64,000 nt of DNA from assembly GCF_001748245.1 (NCBI RefSeq), contig NZ_BDFO01000001.1, forward strand, positions 2,031,345 to 2,095,344. The letters are read 5' to 3'. The position numbers and the translations under genes were made by a program. The notes beneath the pieces are model-generated. The model was not told the DNA's origin. It saw nothing but the letters and a program-made list of their open reading frames with translations, and searched no databases. The DNA comes from Oligoflexus tunisiensis. GTDB lineage: Bacteria; Bdellovibrionota_B; Oligoflexia; Oligoflexales; Oligoflexaceae. Shown piece by piece: positions 41,663 through 49,947 of this stretch (the stretch's first letter is position 1; each line of letters starts with the position of its first letter).

Positions 41663-42568
41663 TCAAGCGGCGTGGAATTTTTGCTGTATAGTTTCCCTTT
41701 TGTCGTCTTTGACTCCGTCGATCGGCTGAAAGCGATGGACGACTCTCAAAGACCTTTTGTGGATAGGGTCCAATAGGTAACGAGAGATTTGCTTTTCCCC
41801 CTGATAAATTTTAAACTCATGGCGCCTATCCTCAAACGAAGGCTTGCATTGTACATTTACGATCGCAAATTCAGGGCCAATGGTAATGTGTCCGTCTTTA
41901 AAGACTACTAGATTTCGTCTTTCTGAAAGACGCGCGGATTCATATCTTATGCCTTTTATTCCTTTGGCTAATGAACAAGCTGCTAGTTGCTGACAAATGC
42001 TGTAGTCATTGCTCATTGAAAAATTAATTGAATCCTTGTGTCTTTTGTTCTTATCGATATAGCGATCATAACCAAGTTCCACCAAACAATTGTAGAGATT
42101 TTCCCGATTCGACATATCAGCAATATTTGCTTTAGCGAGATTGCATTCAACGTGAAAGACAACCAAGTAGAAATCCAGAACTTCAGGCAAACTTCGTTTG
42201 AAAGTAAGCTTGGAGTTTTGTTGTGCTTGATTAAAGCTCTTTAGTGTTTTGAAGTTCTTGCTGAAGACATGATATGAAACTTCTAATAGAGATGTTTCTG
42301 GATCTTCGCTGAGATACAGTGATCGGCAACTTTTAGGAGGGTTAAAGCGCGCGCCCTGATAAGCTGAGTAGTTGAAGCTGCCTTCAATAAATGCTGATTG
42401 CTGTTTTGTAATCACCTTGGATACAAATGATTTTGCATACTCGTAGTTTTCTTTGAGTGTCCACCATGGATCCTCAGTTTTAGCCCCAAGTTGTGTCCAT
42501 TTCTTACTGTCTTTCCGGTCTAGCGAATGGATCAAGTTCTCAAATTTTATGCATCGAAAGAACTTCAT
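41663..42568 (-). CDS. RES-domain protein (probable toxin)
   Basis: 301 residues. The RES domain is recognised by GARFNPPKSCRSLYLSEDP followed by TSLLEVSYHVF, and later GIKGIRYESARLSERRNLVV. The arginine, tyrosine and glutamate expected in the NAD-degrading active site of RES toxins are present (R in ARFN, Y in LYLS, E in LLEV). Members deplete NAD+ or ADP-ribosylate targets and are neutralised by a co-transcribed partner. The upstream gene overlaps its start by 4 bp (ATGA), as in toxin-antitoxin pairs, but it is not an Xre/MbcA-type antitoxin by eye. Confidence 0.8.
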   Translation of the reverse strand: MKFFRCIKFENLIHSLDRKDSKKWTQLGAKTEDPWWTLKENYEYAKSFVSKVITKQQSAFIEGSFNYSAYQGARFNPPKSCRSLYLSEDPETSLLEVSYHVFSKNFKTLKSFNQAQQNSKLTFKRSLPEVLDFYLVVFHVECNLAKANIADMSNRENLYNCLVELGYDRYIDKNKRHKDSINFSMSNDYSICQQLAACSLAKGIKGIRYESARLSERRNLVVFKDGHITIGPEFAIVNVQCKPSFEDRRHEFKIYQGEKQISRYLLDPIHKRSLRVVHRFQPIDGVKDDKRETIQQKFHAA

Positions 42569-42960
42569 TGGAAGGCCAACTCCCTCGAAATCTGAATAAG
42601 TAGTTCAATAATTCTCTTAAAGTAATCATCTTGGCGATTTGATTTTGATGGCTTCTTGCTCAAATGTGCGGCGTAAATCCTATTGGAAAGATCGATTATT
42701 TCAGACATCCGCAGATGACCGGTACCTATTCGATCTACAACTCCTTCTCGAAGCCAATTCTGCAAACCAATCTCATTTTCTTGGGAGGATTTTTTGGCGA
42801 TTATATGTGCCATGTAGAAGTTAAAATCATTACGATCTTTGGGTGCCATAATTGGTAGTATTTTTTTTACTTCTTCGGGAAGGAGTGCTTCTGTGTCTGT
42901 TTCAGGTAGTGAATTTATCTTTGCAGATAAACGAGAGCTTGCGGTTTCAAATTTAATCAC
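42565..42960 (-). CDS. Partner of the RES protein, candidate antitoxin of unfamiliar type
   Basis: 131 residues from the GTG at 42960, because GGAGGTACT directly precedes it. Helical and charged; contains TEALLPEEVKKILPIMAPKD and ends IIELLIQISRELAFQ. No Xre HTH and no DUF2384 (MbcA/ParS) signature is visible, although these normally accompany RES toxins. Translational coupling to the RES gene supports an antitoxin or accessory function. Confidence 0.6.
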   Translation of the reverse strand: MIKFETASSRLSAKINSLPETDTEALLPEEVKKILPIMAPKDRNDFNFYMAHIIAKKSSQENEIGLQNWLREGVVDRIGTGHLRMSEIIDLSNRIYAAHLSKKPSKSNRQDDYFKRIIELLIQISRELAFQ

Positions 42961-43322
42961 AGTACCTCCTGCCGAATATAATGCCTTCTCGGCGGGTAAC
43001 CGAATGAATGAATATGCAATAATTGCCCATGCCAAAGCCTTGTAGACCTTCGAGCCATAAGTGCGGAAACTTAGGTGCTACTCCCATTATTGAGCGGCAG
43101 AAAAAATTGAGTGCATTATCGAGAGCGAGGTGTTTGAGTCTGGCAGGCTTGAACTTCGATGACTTGTTGGAGGACGGAATAGCCGATCATCGTGTCTGTT
43201 CCTGTATGCCATGGGGTTCCGTTTGGGGAAAATCCACGATTTCAATAGCTATCCAAAATTGAAGCATTGCCTCATTAGCAACTCCACCCTTAGCTAAGAG
43301 TCATTCAAAACTACGATATCCT
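42961..43322. other. Gene-free stretch upstream of the RES operon
   Basis: About 360 bases, containing the control region of the RES operon and the 3' flank of the nuclease-like gene. No further gene or strong structure seen. Confidence 0.4.
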
Positions 43323-44759
43323 TCAAGTTTTCGGAGTAATATCATCCCCTCCATATTCGGAGCTTTTTAACCCCTTCAAGGGACCAAATGTCCTGTTTGC
43401 AAATTCGTCGATTGCTTTGGCAGATGCTTCGTCAAAGACAACGTCCCTCGCCACAAAAAAATCTTCGGATCTTTGCAGCGATGAAGCAGATTCAATGGCA
43501 ATTCCGATTACTGCTTTCAACTCCAATCTGCGATATGCAGCGAAACAGGCATTTCGAAGCAAAGCAGCACGCTGTTGCCGACTAACCTCAGCATCAACTA
43601 CTGTCAAAATCACTACTGCTATTTCCGAATCATCCAGGTGCTTAATTACTCTGAAAGCAATAGGAAAGCGCCTTGTCTTCAAGTTTACATCTGCTCGCAA
43701 TGCACAATCTCTCACAGCTTCTCCAATCGCGCGTCTGGCCAGACGCTTAAGACTGGCCAAATCTGTCGATAGCTGAAAATGCGCTTCGACGGATCCTGGA
43801 GGAGCAACAGCTAACAGCTCTGGGTCATGATTTATTTCATACCCGATTGACCGATGTGATCCTTGCAAAATCTTGTCTACAATATATGAAGTCAAGTTTA
43901 GCTCATTTCTCCGAATGATTGCAGGCGCGAGGTGAGATACATAATAGTCCCAAATTCCTGGCTCCAATGCTATTCCATCGATCGGCCCTGCGAATTCCTC
44001 TTCAATTTCGGGTAGCTTGGTTTTGTAGAAAGCCAAGAAATCAAGTTCATTAAGATCGCCAATCATCTGTCCTTCTAGCATGTCGCGGCGTCGATCAAGA
44101 TAACTTAGAAGATCCGGCAAAGTATCCAATTCGATTGAAACCTTGTCAAAGTCATTGATATCGAAGATATGCACAGGATAGTCTCGAAAAAGTCTAAATC
44201 CATTCTGGAGTTCGAACTTTTTCTCTTCAGGAAAATTTTCAACGCCAGGGAAAGCTACGACGGAAATGCAGACAAGATTCAGATTTGGAGTCGAAGCAAT
44301 ATCGATCTGATTTCCTCTCAGATTTGTTAGAGGCGGCAGCAAGCGATTTTTCAATAGACGAATAATGGTTTCAAATTGACCTATTGCCTTGTCTACTAAT
44401 CCCCCAGCGCGCCCCAGAATCGTGGCTTCGTCTTTTTCAGGGCTGAGGGTTTTGTGCTTTATCTGAAAAGCAATCAGAGTAGTACCAAGTAAAACGAGAA
44501 TGTCAGCCACTTCCTTTTGATTTGGTCCATCCATGAATTTGGGGGTTCGAAACACGAGGTCGGGAACGCCAATTCTTTCACAGATTTTTTGAACAATTTC
44601 TTCTAGATGGTCTCCATCGTTGATAGACGTACTTACAAAATGTCTTTCGCGCCAACGCTTTAAAGATTCAAGGTCTTCGGGATTTCCAACACTCGACCGC
44701 TGTTGAGTCATTTTCTTTGCCTTACGCAATTGACGTTTAAGATTTTTTTTTGACATCAT
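43323..44759 (-). CDS. Large hypothetical protein with a PD-(D/E)XK-like nuclease motif
   Basis: 478 residues. A very basic N-terminus (KKNLKRQLRKAKKMTQQRSS) precedes a region with EVADILVLLGTTLIAFQIKH: an aspartate, a beta-strand, then Q-x-K, the arrangement of PD-(D/E)XK nucleases of the Mrr/NERD type. The remainder is a mixed alpha/beta domain without clear motif (ending FANRTFGPLKGLKSS). No signal or membrane segment. Its place next to a RES toxin, in the same prophage as an MmeI-like enzyme, suggests an antiviral or anti-plasmid function. This is inference. Confidence 0.55.
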   Translation of the reverse strand: MMSKKNLKRQLRKAKKMTQQRSSVGNPEDLESLKRWRERHFVSTSINDGDHLEEIVQKICERIGVPDLVFRTPKFMDGPNQKEVADILVLLGTTLIAFQIKHKTLSPEKDEATILGRAGGLVDKAIGQFETIIRLLKNRLLPPLTNLRGNQIDIASTPNLNLVCISVVAFPGVENFPEEKKFELQNGFRLFRDYPVHIFDINDFDKVSIELDTLPDLLSYLDRRRDMLEGQMIGDLNELDFLAFYKTKLPEIEEEFAGPIDGIALEPGIWDYYVSHLAPAIIRRNELNLTSYIVDKILQGSHRSIGYEINHDPELLAVAPPGSVEAHFQLSTDLASLKRLARRAIGEAVRDCALRADVNLKTRRFPIAFRVIKHLDDSEIAVVILTVVDAEVSRQQRAALLRNACFAAYRRLELKAVIGIAIESASSLQRSEDFFVARDVVFDEASAKAIDEFANRTFGPLKGLKSSEYGGDDITPKT

Positions 44760-44857
44760 AAGTTGAGTTCCGAATCATTTTTCGTCGCTTGAACCCGAGT
44801 CTATAAGAACAGTTTCAATATTGCAACAATCTGTTACTTAAGAGAATTAATCGAGAT

Positions 44858-45166
44858 ATGGGGTTTACAATCGGAAGCGAATGGTCCCCATTTCCAGCTT
44901 CTAAGTGCGAAACTGGTTCCGCATTCCTTTTCCAAACAAGTCGTTATATAGTCACGCCTGAACTGAAGGAAAGCTATATGCGACGTGTATTTGCAGATAT
45001 TGAAGATAGAGAAACAGACTGCTGGGGATTCCATTGCCCCTTCTGCAAAGTCTACCTGACCGAAGATAAACCCGCCAAGAGTTCCATCGACGCTCGATGC
45101 GCAGACTGTGATGCAGGTTTCCTTGTCACTTTTTTTGACGAAGAGGGGAACAATGCCGCGATATGA
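44858..45166 (+). CDS. Small zinc-ribbon-like hypothetical protein
   Basis: 102 residues with CPFC and CADC about 30 residues apart (HCPFCKVYLTEDK, DARCADCDAGF), a possible zinc-binding ribbon. Preceded by GAGAT. It is the last gene before the 63-bp repeat and the late operon. No family recognised. Confidence 0.5.
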   Translation: MGFTIGSEWSPFPASKCETGSAFLFQTSRYIVTPELKESYMRRVFADIEDRETDCWGFHCPFCKVYLTEDKPAKSSIDARCADCDAGFLVTFFDEEGNNAAI

Positions 45167-45239
45167 CTTGATGAAAATTCTTTGCGCGCGAAGTCAACTT
45201 CTATGATTGCATGGGTCCTTTCATCAATAAAAACGGTCA

Positions 45240-45302
45240 GTTGACGATCAACCACCCCCTCCCGCTCGGTTTGATAAAAATTTTGCGTCACCGGCACCAC
45301 TT
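45240..45302 (+). repeat. 63-bp perfect direct repeat, copy 2
   Basis: Identical to 35770-35832. Located about 175 bp upstream of the terminase small-subunit start. See copy 1 for structure. Confidence 0.85.
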
Positions 45303-45423
45303 GCCTTCGTGAACATCTTTAGCTGAAAGACTTATAGACCTATCCCTGGTAAATTTGTGGACACTACGATGTCTCTTCCTGCCGGGTGAAGCCGGACTTT
45401 CAAGGGATTTAAGCATTCCCTGC

Positions 45424-45441
45424 GTCCGCAAATTTGCGGAC
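45424..45441. promoter_or_regulatory. Perfect 18-bp palindrome, candidate late-gene operator
   Basis: GTCCGCAAATTTGCGGAC is a perfect palindrome followed by AC. A half-site (AAATTTGTGGACACT) occurs 74 bp upstream at 45351, and a near-perfect copy occurs at 49864-49883 before the protease-capsid genes. Confidence 0.6.
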
Positions 45442-45475
45442 ACTCACAAACTTTGTAGTGAATCAGATATGAGTT

Positions 45476-46126
45476 ATGACTCGATTGTGCCGGATATGCC
45501 GGCTCAGGAGTCATGCTTTGGATTTGCCAACAGCTTCGATCAGAGAATTTGCCCGGATAGTTGGGGTCAATCATTCGGCTGTGCTGAGGGCGATCAAGAA
45601 TGGGACAAGGCTTGAGGGAGCGGTCATTCAGGATAAGGATGGCACTCGAATCATAATTTCGCTTGGGTGCCACGCCTGGATTCAGAACAAGGATCATAGA
45701 AAGGACAATCGGCCGGCGGATACTCCATCTGACTGGCCCCATGATGAAATGAGCGTGACAGAGGCCAACCGGGTCAAGCGACACTATGAAGCTCTGCTGG
45801 AGAAACTGACGTTTGAGCGGGAGGCTGGGAGGCTGACAAGCATTGAAAAGTTCCGTGCCGAGGCTTTTACCGTCGCCCGCGGCACAAGGGATAGCCTCTT
45901 AAATGTCCCTAATGAAAGTGAATTTGAGTTGAAGCGACTTGTCGTGGAATTTCTCCGAAAAAGGCATGGGAACGATTCGGTGACGGCCCTTGCCGGGGAC
46001 CTTGACGAGATGGGGCTCGCATTCCGCACCTTTCAAAAGGCCACGATCAGAAAAGCACTAAGAGACATGCTCGACGAACGCTTTGGTGCTGCGGTGCTTT
46101 CAATGGAGAAGTCCGTTGAAGCGTGA
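45476..46126 (+). CDS. Phage terminase small subunit (Nu1-like)
   Basis: 216 residues from ATG 45476. The first functional element is a DNA-binding HTH (TASIREFARIVGVNHSAVLR), as in lambda Nu1-like small terminases, followed by a helical region (RVKRHYEALLEKLTFEREAG) and a long helical C-terminus (FQKATIRKALRDMLDERFG). A TTG at 45518 has a better ribosome binding site (AGGAG, 7-nt spacing) and may be the true start. It recognises the packaging site and recruits the large subunit encoded next. Confidence 0.75.
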   Translation: MTRLCRICRLRSHALDLPTASIREFARIVGVNHSAVLRAIKNGTRLEGAVIQDKDGTRIIISLGCHAWIQNKDHRKDNRPADTPSDWPHDEMSVTEANRVKRHYEALLEKLTFEREAGRLTSIEKFRAEAFTVARGTRDSLLNVPNESEFELKRLVVEFLRKRHGNDSVTALAGDLDEMGLAFRTFQKATIRKALRDMLDERFGAAVLSMEKSVEA

Positions 46127-46130
46127 CCTG

Positions 46131-47969
46131 ATGACTTCAAGCCTCGGATCGGTGGTGCCTGACTTTTATTACGGTTTGATGCCGAACCCTGACATCAGTA
46201 TTGTTGAATATGCCGAAAAAAACCTCTATCTCGTATCCGGCAAAAACCCTTTCCCGGGTCTCGTCGATTTTTCTCGAACTCCTTATCTCCACGAGCTCAT
46301 GGATGCGCTTATGCCCGATAACGGCATCGAGCGTGTTGTTCTGATGAAAGGCTGGCAGACAGGAGGGACACTCACGATCCTCGCCTGGATGCTCTGGGTG
46401 ATGGGGGTGGCGCCAGCTCCCATGATCATCGTGCAGCCGACCGATGAGCTGCGGGAGAAATTTTCCAAGCAGAGGATCAATCCCATTATCGCAAACTGTC
46501 GCGATCTTCGTGAGAGGGTAGCCGAATATCAGAAACAGCTGCCCGACAGCAAACGGGAAAAGGACACTCTGATTTCAAAGCAGTTTCCTGGTGGCCATAT
46601 CAACCTTGCAACATCGACCTCGGAACCATCCCTGCGCTCGGAGTCGGCCCAGTATTTGGCGTTCGATGAGGTTTCTGCTTACGATGAGGACTGTCAGGGC
46701 CATGGCGATCCGTGCGGCCTCGCCCTCGGCCGCACGTCGGCCTATGACGGCCGCAAGAAAATCTTCTACAACTCCACGCCCACCATCAGAGACTACTGCC
46801 GGATAGAGCGGGAATACCTGACTACTGATCAGAGAAAGCTCTTCGTGCCTTGCCTCAGCTGCGGTGAAATGCAGGTTCTGGTGTGGGCAAATTTTGATCT
46901 TACGACGGATGATCCCGCCTATCCTTGCATCCTCTGTGGCTATCGGCATTTCGAGCAGGACAAAATCCAGATGCTGACCCGTGCGGAGTGGCGCCCTACT
47001 GCCACTTCAGTGGATGGTGGCAGAGGCTATCATCTGCCGGCCCTCTATGCCCCTCCGGGCATGTGGTCATGGAAAAGCAGCCTGCAGCAGTTTCGAAAAG
47101 GTCTGGCCAATCCAGTCGAAATGAAGGTCTTTGTCAACAATTGCCTGGGCGAGCCCTACGAGGACGATACGATCACTAGCTGTGATCCAAACGATCTGAT
47201 GCAACTGAGGGAGGATTACTGGCCGGAGGCAAAGCTTCCGGAGGGAATAGGCGTAATCACCGCGGGCGTCGATACCCACCCGACTCATGTTGACATTGTG
47301 GTCGTGGGCTGGGGCTGCGGGAACGAAAGCTGGGTGCTCGACTATTGGATTGAGCCGGGGGATTCGAACGCTCCCGAGCTCTGGGCCCGCGTTCAAAGAA
47401 GGCTCAGGACTTCCTATCCGCACAGCAATGGCGTATCGAGACTTCGCATTGCGACCACCTGCGTTGATACCGGCGGTCATAACACCGGGGCGGTTTACGA
47501 CTTCTGCAGCCGGCATATAAAGCAAAGAATCCTGCCGATCAAAGGCTCCAAAGGCCCCGCTGCTCCCTATATCGATCATCCCACAATAAAAAAGGAGGCC
47601 AAGGTCTTCCTTTTCCCGGTTGGAAAGCTCGCGACCCATGGCCGCCTTTTTTCGTCCCTGGAGCGCTCTATGGAGCGAATGAAGGAGTATCGCGAGGCCC
47701 TCGGCACCAACCCAAAGGCCCGGTATCGTGATGCGGAGATCATCCACTTTCATAAGAACCTCCCCGATTCCTTTTTCAAGGAGCTCGCGGCTCCGAAGAA
47801 AATCTGGCGGAAGGTCGAAGGGAAGTTTCAGATGGTCTACGAAACCGTTGCAGGAGTTGCTGATCATGCCCATGACTGCCTGAGGTACGCGCACGCAGCA
47901 CGCGAAAATATGGATGGGATTAATATCGACCAGGTTTGTGAAAACTTTGAGAAAAGGGCAGGGAGATGA
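46131..47969 (+). CDS. Phage terminase large subunit (GpA family)
   Basis: 612 residues from ATG 46131; a TTG at 46116 overlapping the small-subunit gene is an alternative. GpA features: YAEKNLYLVSG, a Walker A-like loop in MKGWQTGGTLT (~residue 66-76), Walker B YLAFDEVSAYDED, a cysteine pair region (VPCLSCGEMQ and CILCGY) typical of lambda gpA, and the nuclease-domain start ITAGVDTHPTHVDIVVVGWG. It drives ATP-dependent DNA packaging and cuts the concatemer at the portal. Confidence 0.93.
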   Translation: MTSSLGSVVPDFYYGLMPNPDISIVEYAEKNLYLVSGKNPFPGLVDFSRTPYLHELMDALMPDNGIERVVLMKGWQTGGTLTILAWMLWVMGVAPAPMIIVQPTDELREKFSKQRINPIIANCRDLRERVAEYQKQLPDSKREKDTLISKQFPGGHINLATSTSEPSLRSESAQYLAFDEVSAYDEDCQGHGDPCGLALGRTSAYDGRKKIFYNSTPTIRDYCRIEREYLTTDQRKLFVPCLSCGEMQVLVWANFDLTTDDPAYPCILCGYRHFEQDKIQMLTRAEWRPTATSVDGGRGYHLPALYAPPGMWSWKSSLQQFRKGLANPVEMKVFVNNCLGEPYEDDTITSCDPNDLMQLREDYWPEAKLPEGIGVITAGVDTHPTHVDIVVVGWGCGNESWVLDYWIEPGDSNAPELWARVQRRLRTSYPHSNGVSRLRIATTCVDTGGHNTGAVYDFCSRHIKQRILPIKGSKGPAAPYIDHPTIKKEAKVFLFPVGKLATHGRLFSSLERSMERMKEYREALGTNPKARYRDAEIIHFHKNLPDSFFKELAAPKKIWRKVEGKFQMVYETVAGVADHAHDCLRYAHAARENMDGINIDQVCENFEKRAGR

Positions 47970-48172
47970 CTCTTGAAGAGCAGCTGAAATCGGTGCAGCA
48001 GGCGATAGCCAGGGTCGAGGACGGTGGTCAGGAGATTGATATTGAGGTCAATCAAAATCGACGAAGGGTTTCCAGGGCGGATCTCCGGGATCTTTATCGG
48101 AGGGAGGCTCAGCTGAAGCTGGCTATCACACGCCGAAGGGGAGGAGGAATGGTCGATGCAATCCCCCGTTAA
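47966..48172 (+). CDS. Head-to-tail joining protein (gpW-like)
   Basis: 68 residues, ATGA overlap with the terminase gene. Matches lambda gpW in size, position (between terminase and portal) and style: LEEQLKSVQQAIARVEDGGQ followed by basic RRVSRADLRDLYRREAQLKL. gpW closes the portal after packaging so the tail can attach. It overlaps the portal gene by 17 bp. Confidence 0.85.
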   Translation: MTLEEQLKSVQQAIARVEDGGQEIDIEVNQNRRRVSRADLRDLYRREAQLKLAITRRRGGGMVDAIPR

Positions 48173-49676
48173 GGCCCAAAAGCCATCACTCGCTGCCCGA
48201 CTGAAGGGTTGGTTTACCAGGGAGTCCGCCTGGACCGAGCCGACGGCCGATGCTCCGTATCGGTCAACGTCGCGGCGCAGTATGGCGTCTTCCGAGTGGT
48301 ACCCTGCCACTGCAAGCGCTGACGAGGCGCTGCTCGGAGCCATGCCGACCCTTCGTGATCAGTCGCGCGATCTTGATCGGAACGAGGGCATTGCCCGGGG
48401 CGCCGTGGAAAATTTTGTAACCAACGTGGTGTCTGATGGCATCAGGCCCCAGGCCAGGATTGACCATGAGCTGATCGGGATTCCTGAGGCCAAAGCGCGG
48501 GAGCTTGAGCGCAGGGCCGAGAGAATATTTGAGCTGCATATGAAGTCGGATACAGCGGACTTTCATGGAAAGGCGAGCTTTCCAATGATGCAGGCTCAGG
48601 TGCTGCGAGCGGCCTTTCTTGATGGGGATTGTGTGGCCATCCGAAGGCATGCGAAACGCCCAGGCGCAATACTATCGACCACAGTTCAGCTGATCGATGG
48701 TGCAAGGCTTCAGAATCCCGACCGGTGCACTGATCCGAATATTGATATACGCGAAGGAGTGGAGCTGAGGGATGGCTTTCCAATCGCCTATCACATCGTA
48801 AAAGCAGGTCCTGATCGTTTTGTGGGCAGGGAAACCGTTCGTGTGCCGCGCTTCGATGATGAAGGAATGCCTCTGGCTCTTCACGTCTATCATCAAAGGC
48901 TTCTCGGACAGAGTCGTGGCGAGCCTGCCCTGGCTCCGATAATTGAGAAGTTTAAACAGATTTCCCGGTATTCCGACGCAGAGATCGCGGCGGCTGTGAT
49001 CAATGCCTATTTCTCGATGTTTGTCACCTCAGAGTCCGACATTTTTGGCAATGATATCGATGCCATTGAGGATCGGGATTCTCCTCCTACAGGGCAGGTG
49101 GAGCCGAAGCGTCAGATGGTCAAATTCGGTCCAGGAAAGCTGGTTCGGCTCCTGCCTAACGAAAAGATCAGTGCCGCCGCTCCAGGCCGCCCCAACTCGA
49201 ACTATGATCCTTTCGTTCAGGCCGTCATCAAGCAAATTGGGATTGGACTGAGCATCCCCTATGAAGTGCTGACCCAGCACTTCCAGTCGTCCTACTCTGC
49301 CGCAAGAGGCGCAATACTGGAGGCCTGGAAAGCATTCAAAACGCGCAGGGCTTGGCTGGTTTCCGAATTCTGTCAGCCGGTGTGGGAATGGGTAATCACT
49401 GATGCGATACGCTCAGGCATGCTCGAAGCCCCGGAATTCTTCAAGGACCCACTTAAACGCCGGGCCTACCTCTGCACCCAGTGGTGCGGAAGCGAGATGG
49501 AGTCAATTGATCCCTTGAAGGAGGCCAGGGCAAATGAAGTGGACATTGAAAATGGTGTCAAATCTCGGCGTATGATTGTTGAGAACCAGGGACGCGACTT
49601 TGAAAAGCATATTCGCGAGTATGAAGAGGAGCAGCGAATTTTTTCAAGGCAGGATCAGAAATCGGAAACGCAATGA
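48156..49676 (+). CDS. Phage portal protein (lambda gpB family)
   Basis: 506 residues. Lambda-type portal features: RSMASSEWYPATASADEALL near the N-terminus, DLDRNEGIARGAVENFVTNV, FLDGDCVAIRRHAKRPG, and the conserved IGLSIPYEVLTQHFQSSYSA with ARGAILEAWKAF. It forms the dodecameric ring at one vertex through which DNA is packaged. The ATG overlaps the gpW gene. Confidence 0.93.
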   Translation: MQSPVKAQKPSLAARLKGWFTRESAWTEPTADAPYRSTSRRSMASSEWYPATASADEALLGAMPTLRDQSRDLDRNEGIARGAVENFVTNVVSDGIRPQARIDHELIGIPEAKARELERRAERIFELHMKSDTADFHGKASFPMMQAQVLRAAFLDGDCVAIRRHAKRPGAILSTTVQLIDGARLQNPDRCTDPNIDIREGVELRDGFPIAYHIVKAGPDRFVGRETVRVPRFDDEGMPLALHVYHQRLLGQSRGEPALAPIIEKFKQISRYSDAEIAAAVINAYFSMFVTSESDIFGNDIDAIEDRDSPPTGQVEPKRQMVKFGPGKLVRLLPNEKISAAAPGRPNSNYDPFVQAVIKQIGIGLSIPYEVLTQHFQSSYSAARGAILEAWKAFKTRRAWLVSEFCQPVWEWVITDAIRSGMLEAPEFFKDPLKRRAYLCTQWCGSEMESIDPLKEARANEVDIENGVKSRRMIVENQGRDFEKHIREYEEEQRIFSRQDQKSETQ

Positions 49677-49947
49677 GCAGCTTGTTATTTTCTTAGACAG
49701 AAGATCCGGATTCGAAAATTTCGATTCCATCGATAAGGGACCTCTGACGATTCAATCCAACTTTTTGTAACAATCTATCCCATCCATCAAATGCAGAGAG
49801 TTGAACCATAACTGACCGAATTCGGTAGAAGTAAGTCTGTCAATACCTATAGCTGCTCGCAAATGTCCGCAAATTAGCGGACAATCGAAAACTTCACAAC
49901 TGTCTCCCATCAATCTATCTTTTCCTCGTGCCAACGCGAGGTGCCTT
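49677..49947. other. Control region between portal and protease genes
   Basis: About 270 bases, unusually long inside a late operon. No gene is seen. It contains the near-palindrome at 49864-49883, so the downstream head and tail genes may have their own promoter. Confidence 0.5.
49864..49883. promoter_or_regulatory. 20-bp near-palindrome, second late operator
   Basis: TGTCCGCAAATTAGCGGACA differs from a perfect palindrome at one pair and shares GTCCGCAAATT-GCGGAC with the element at 45424. It lies 65 bp upstream of the protease start. Confidence 0.6.

Larger units (their letters stand above)
45167..45475. other. Late-gene control region
   Basis: About 310 bases with no gene. From left to right: the 63-bp repeat copy 2 (45240-45302), the shared CCTGGTAAAT...TGGACACT segment (45345-45365), and the perfect palindrome at 45424-45441. 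Placement just before the terminase genes suggests the late promoter and its operators lie here. Confidence 0.6.

Noticed and set aside
35770..45302. 63-bp repeats considered as attL/attR of an integrated element
   Set aside because: No integrase lies between them and the copies sit in homologous phage control regions, so duplication of phage sequence explains them better.
47067..47894. 275-codon minus-strand frame inside the terminase gene
   Set aside because: Antisense shadow of the GpA-type terminase, which has clear motifs.
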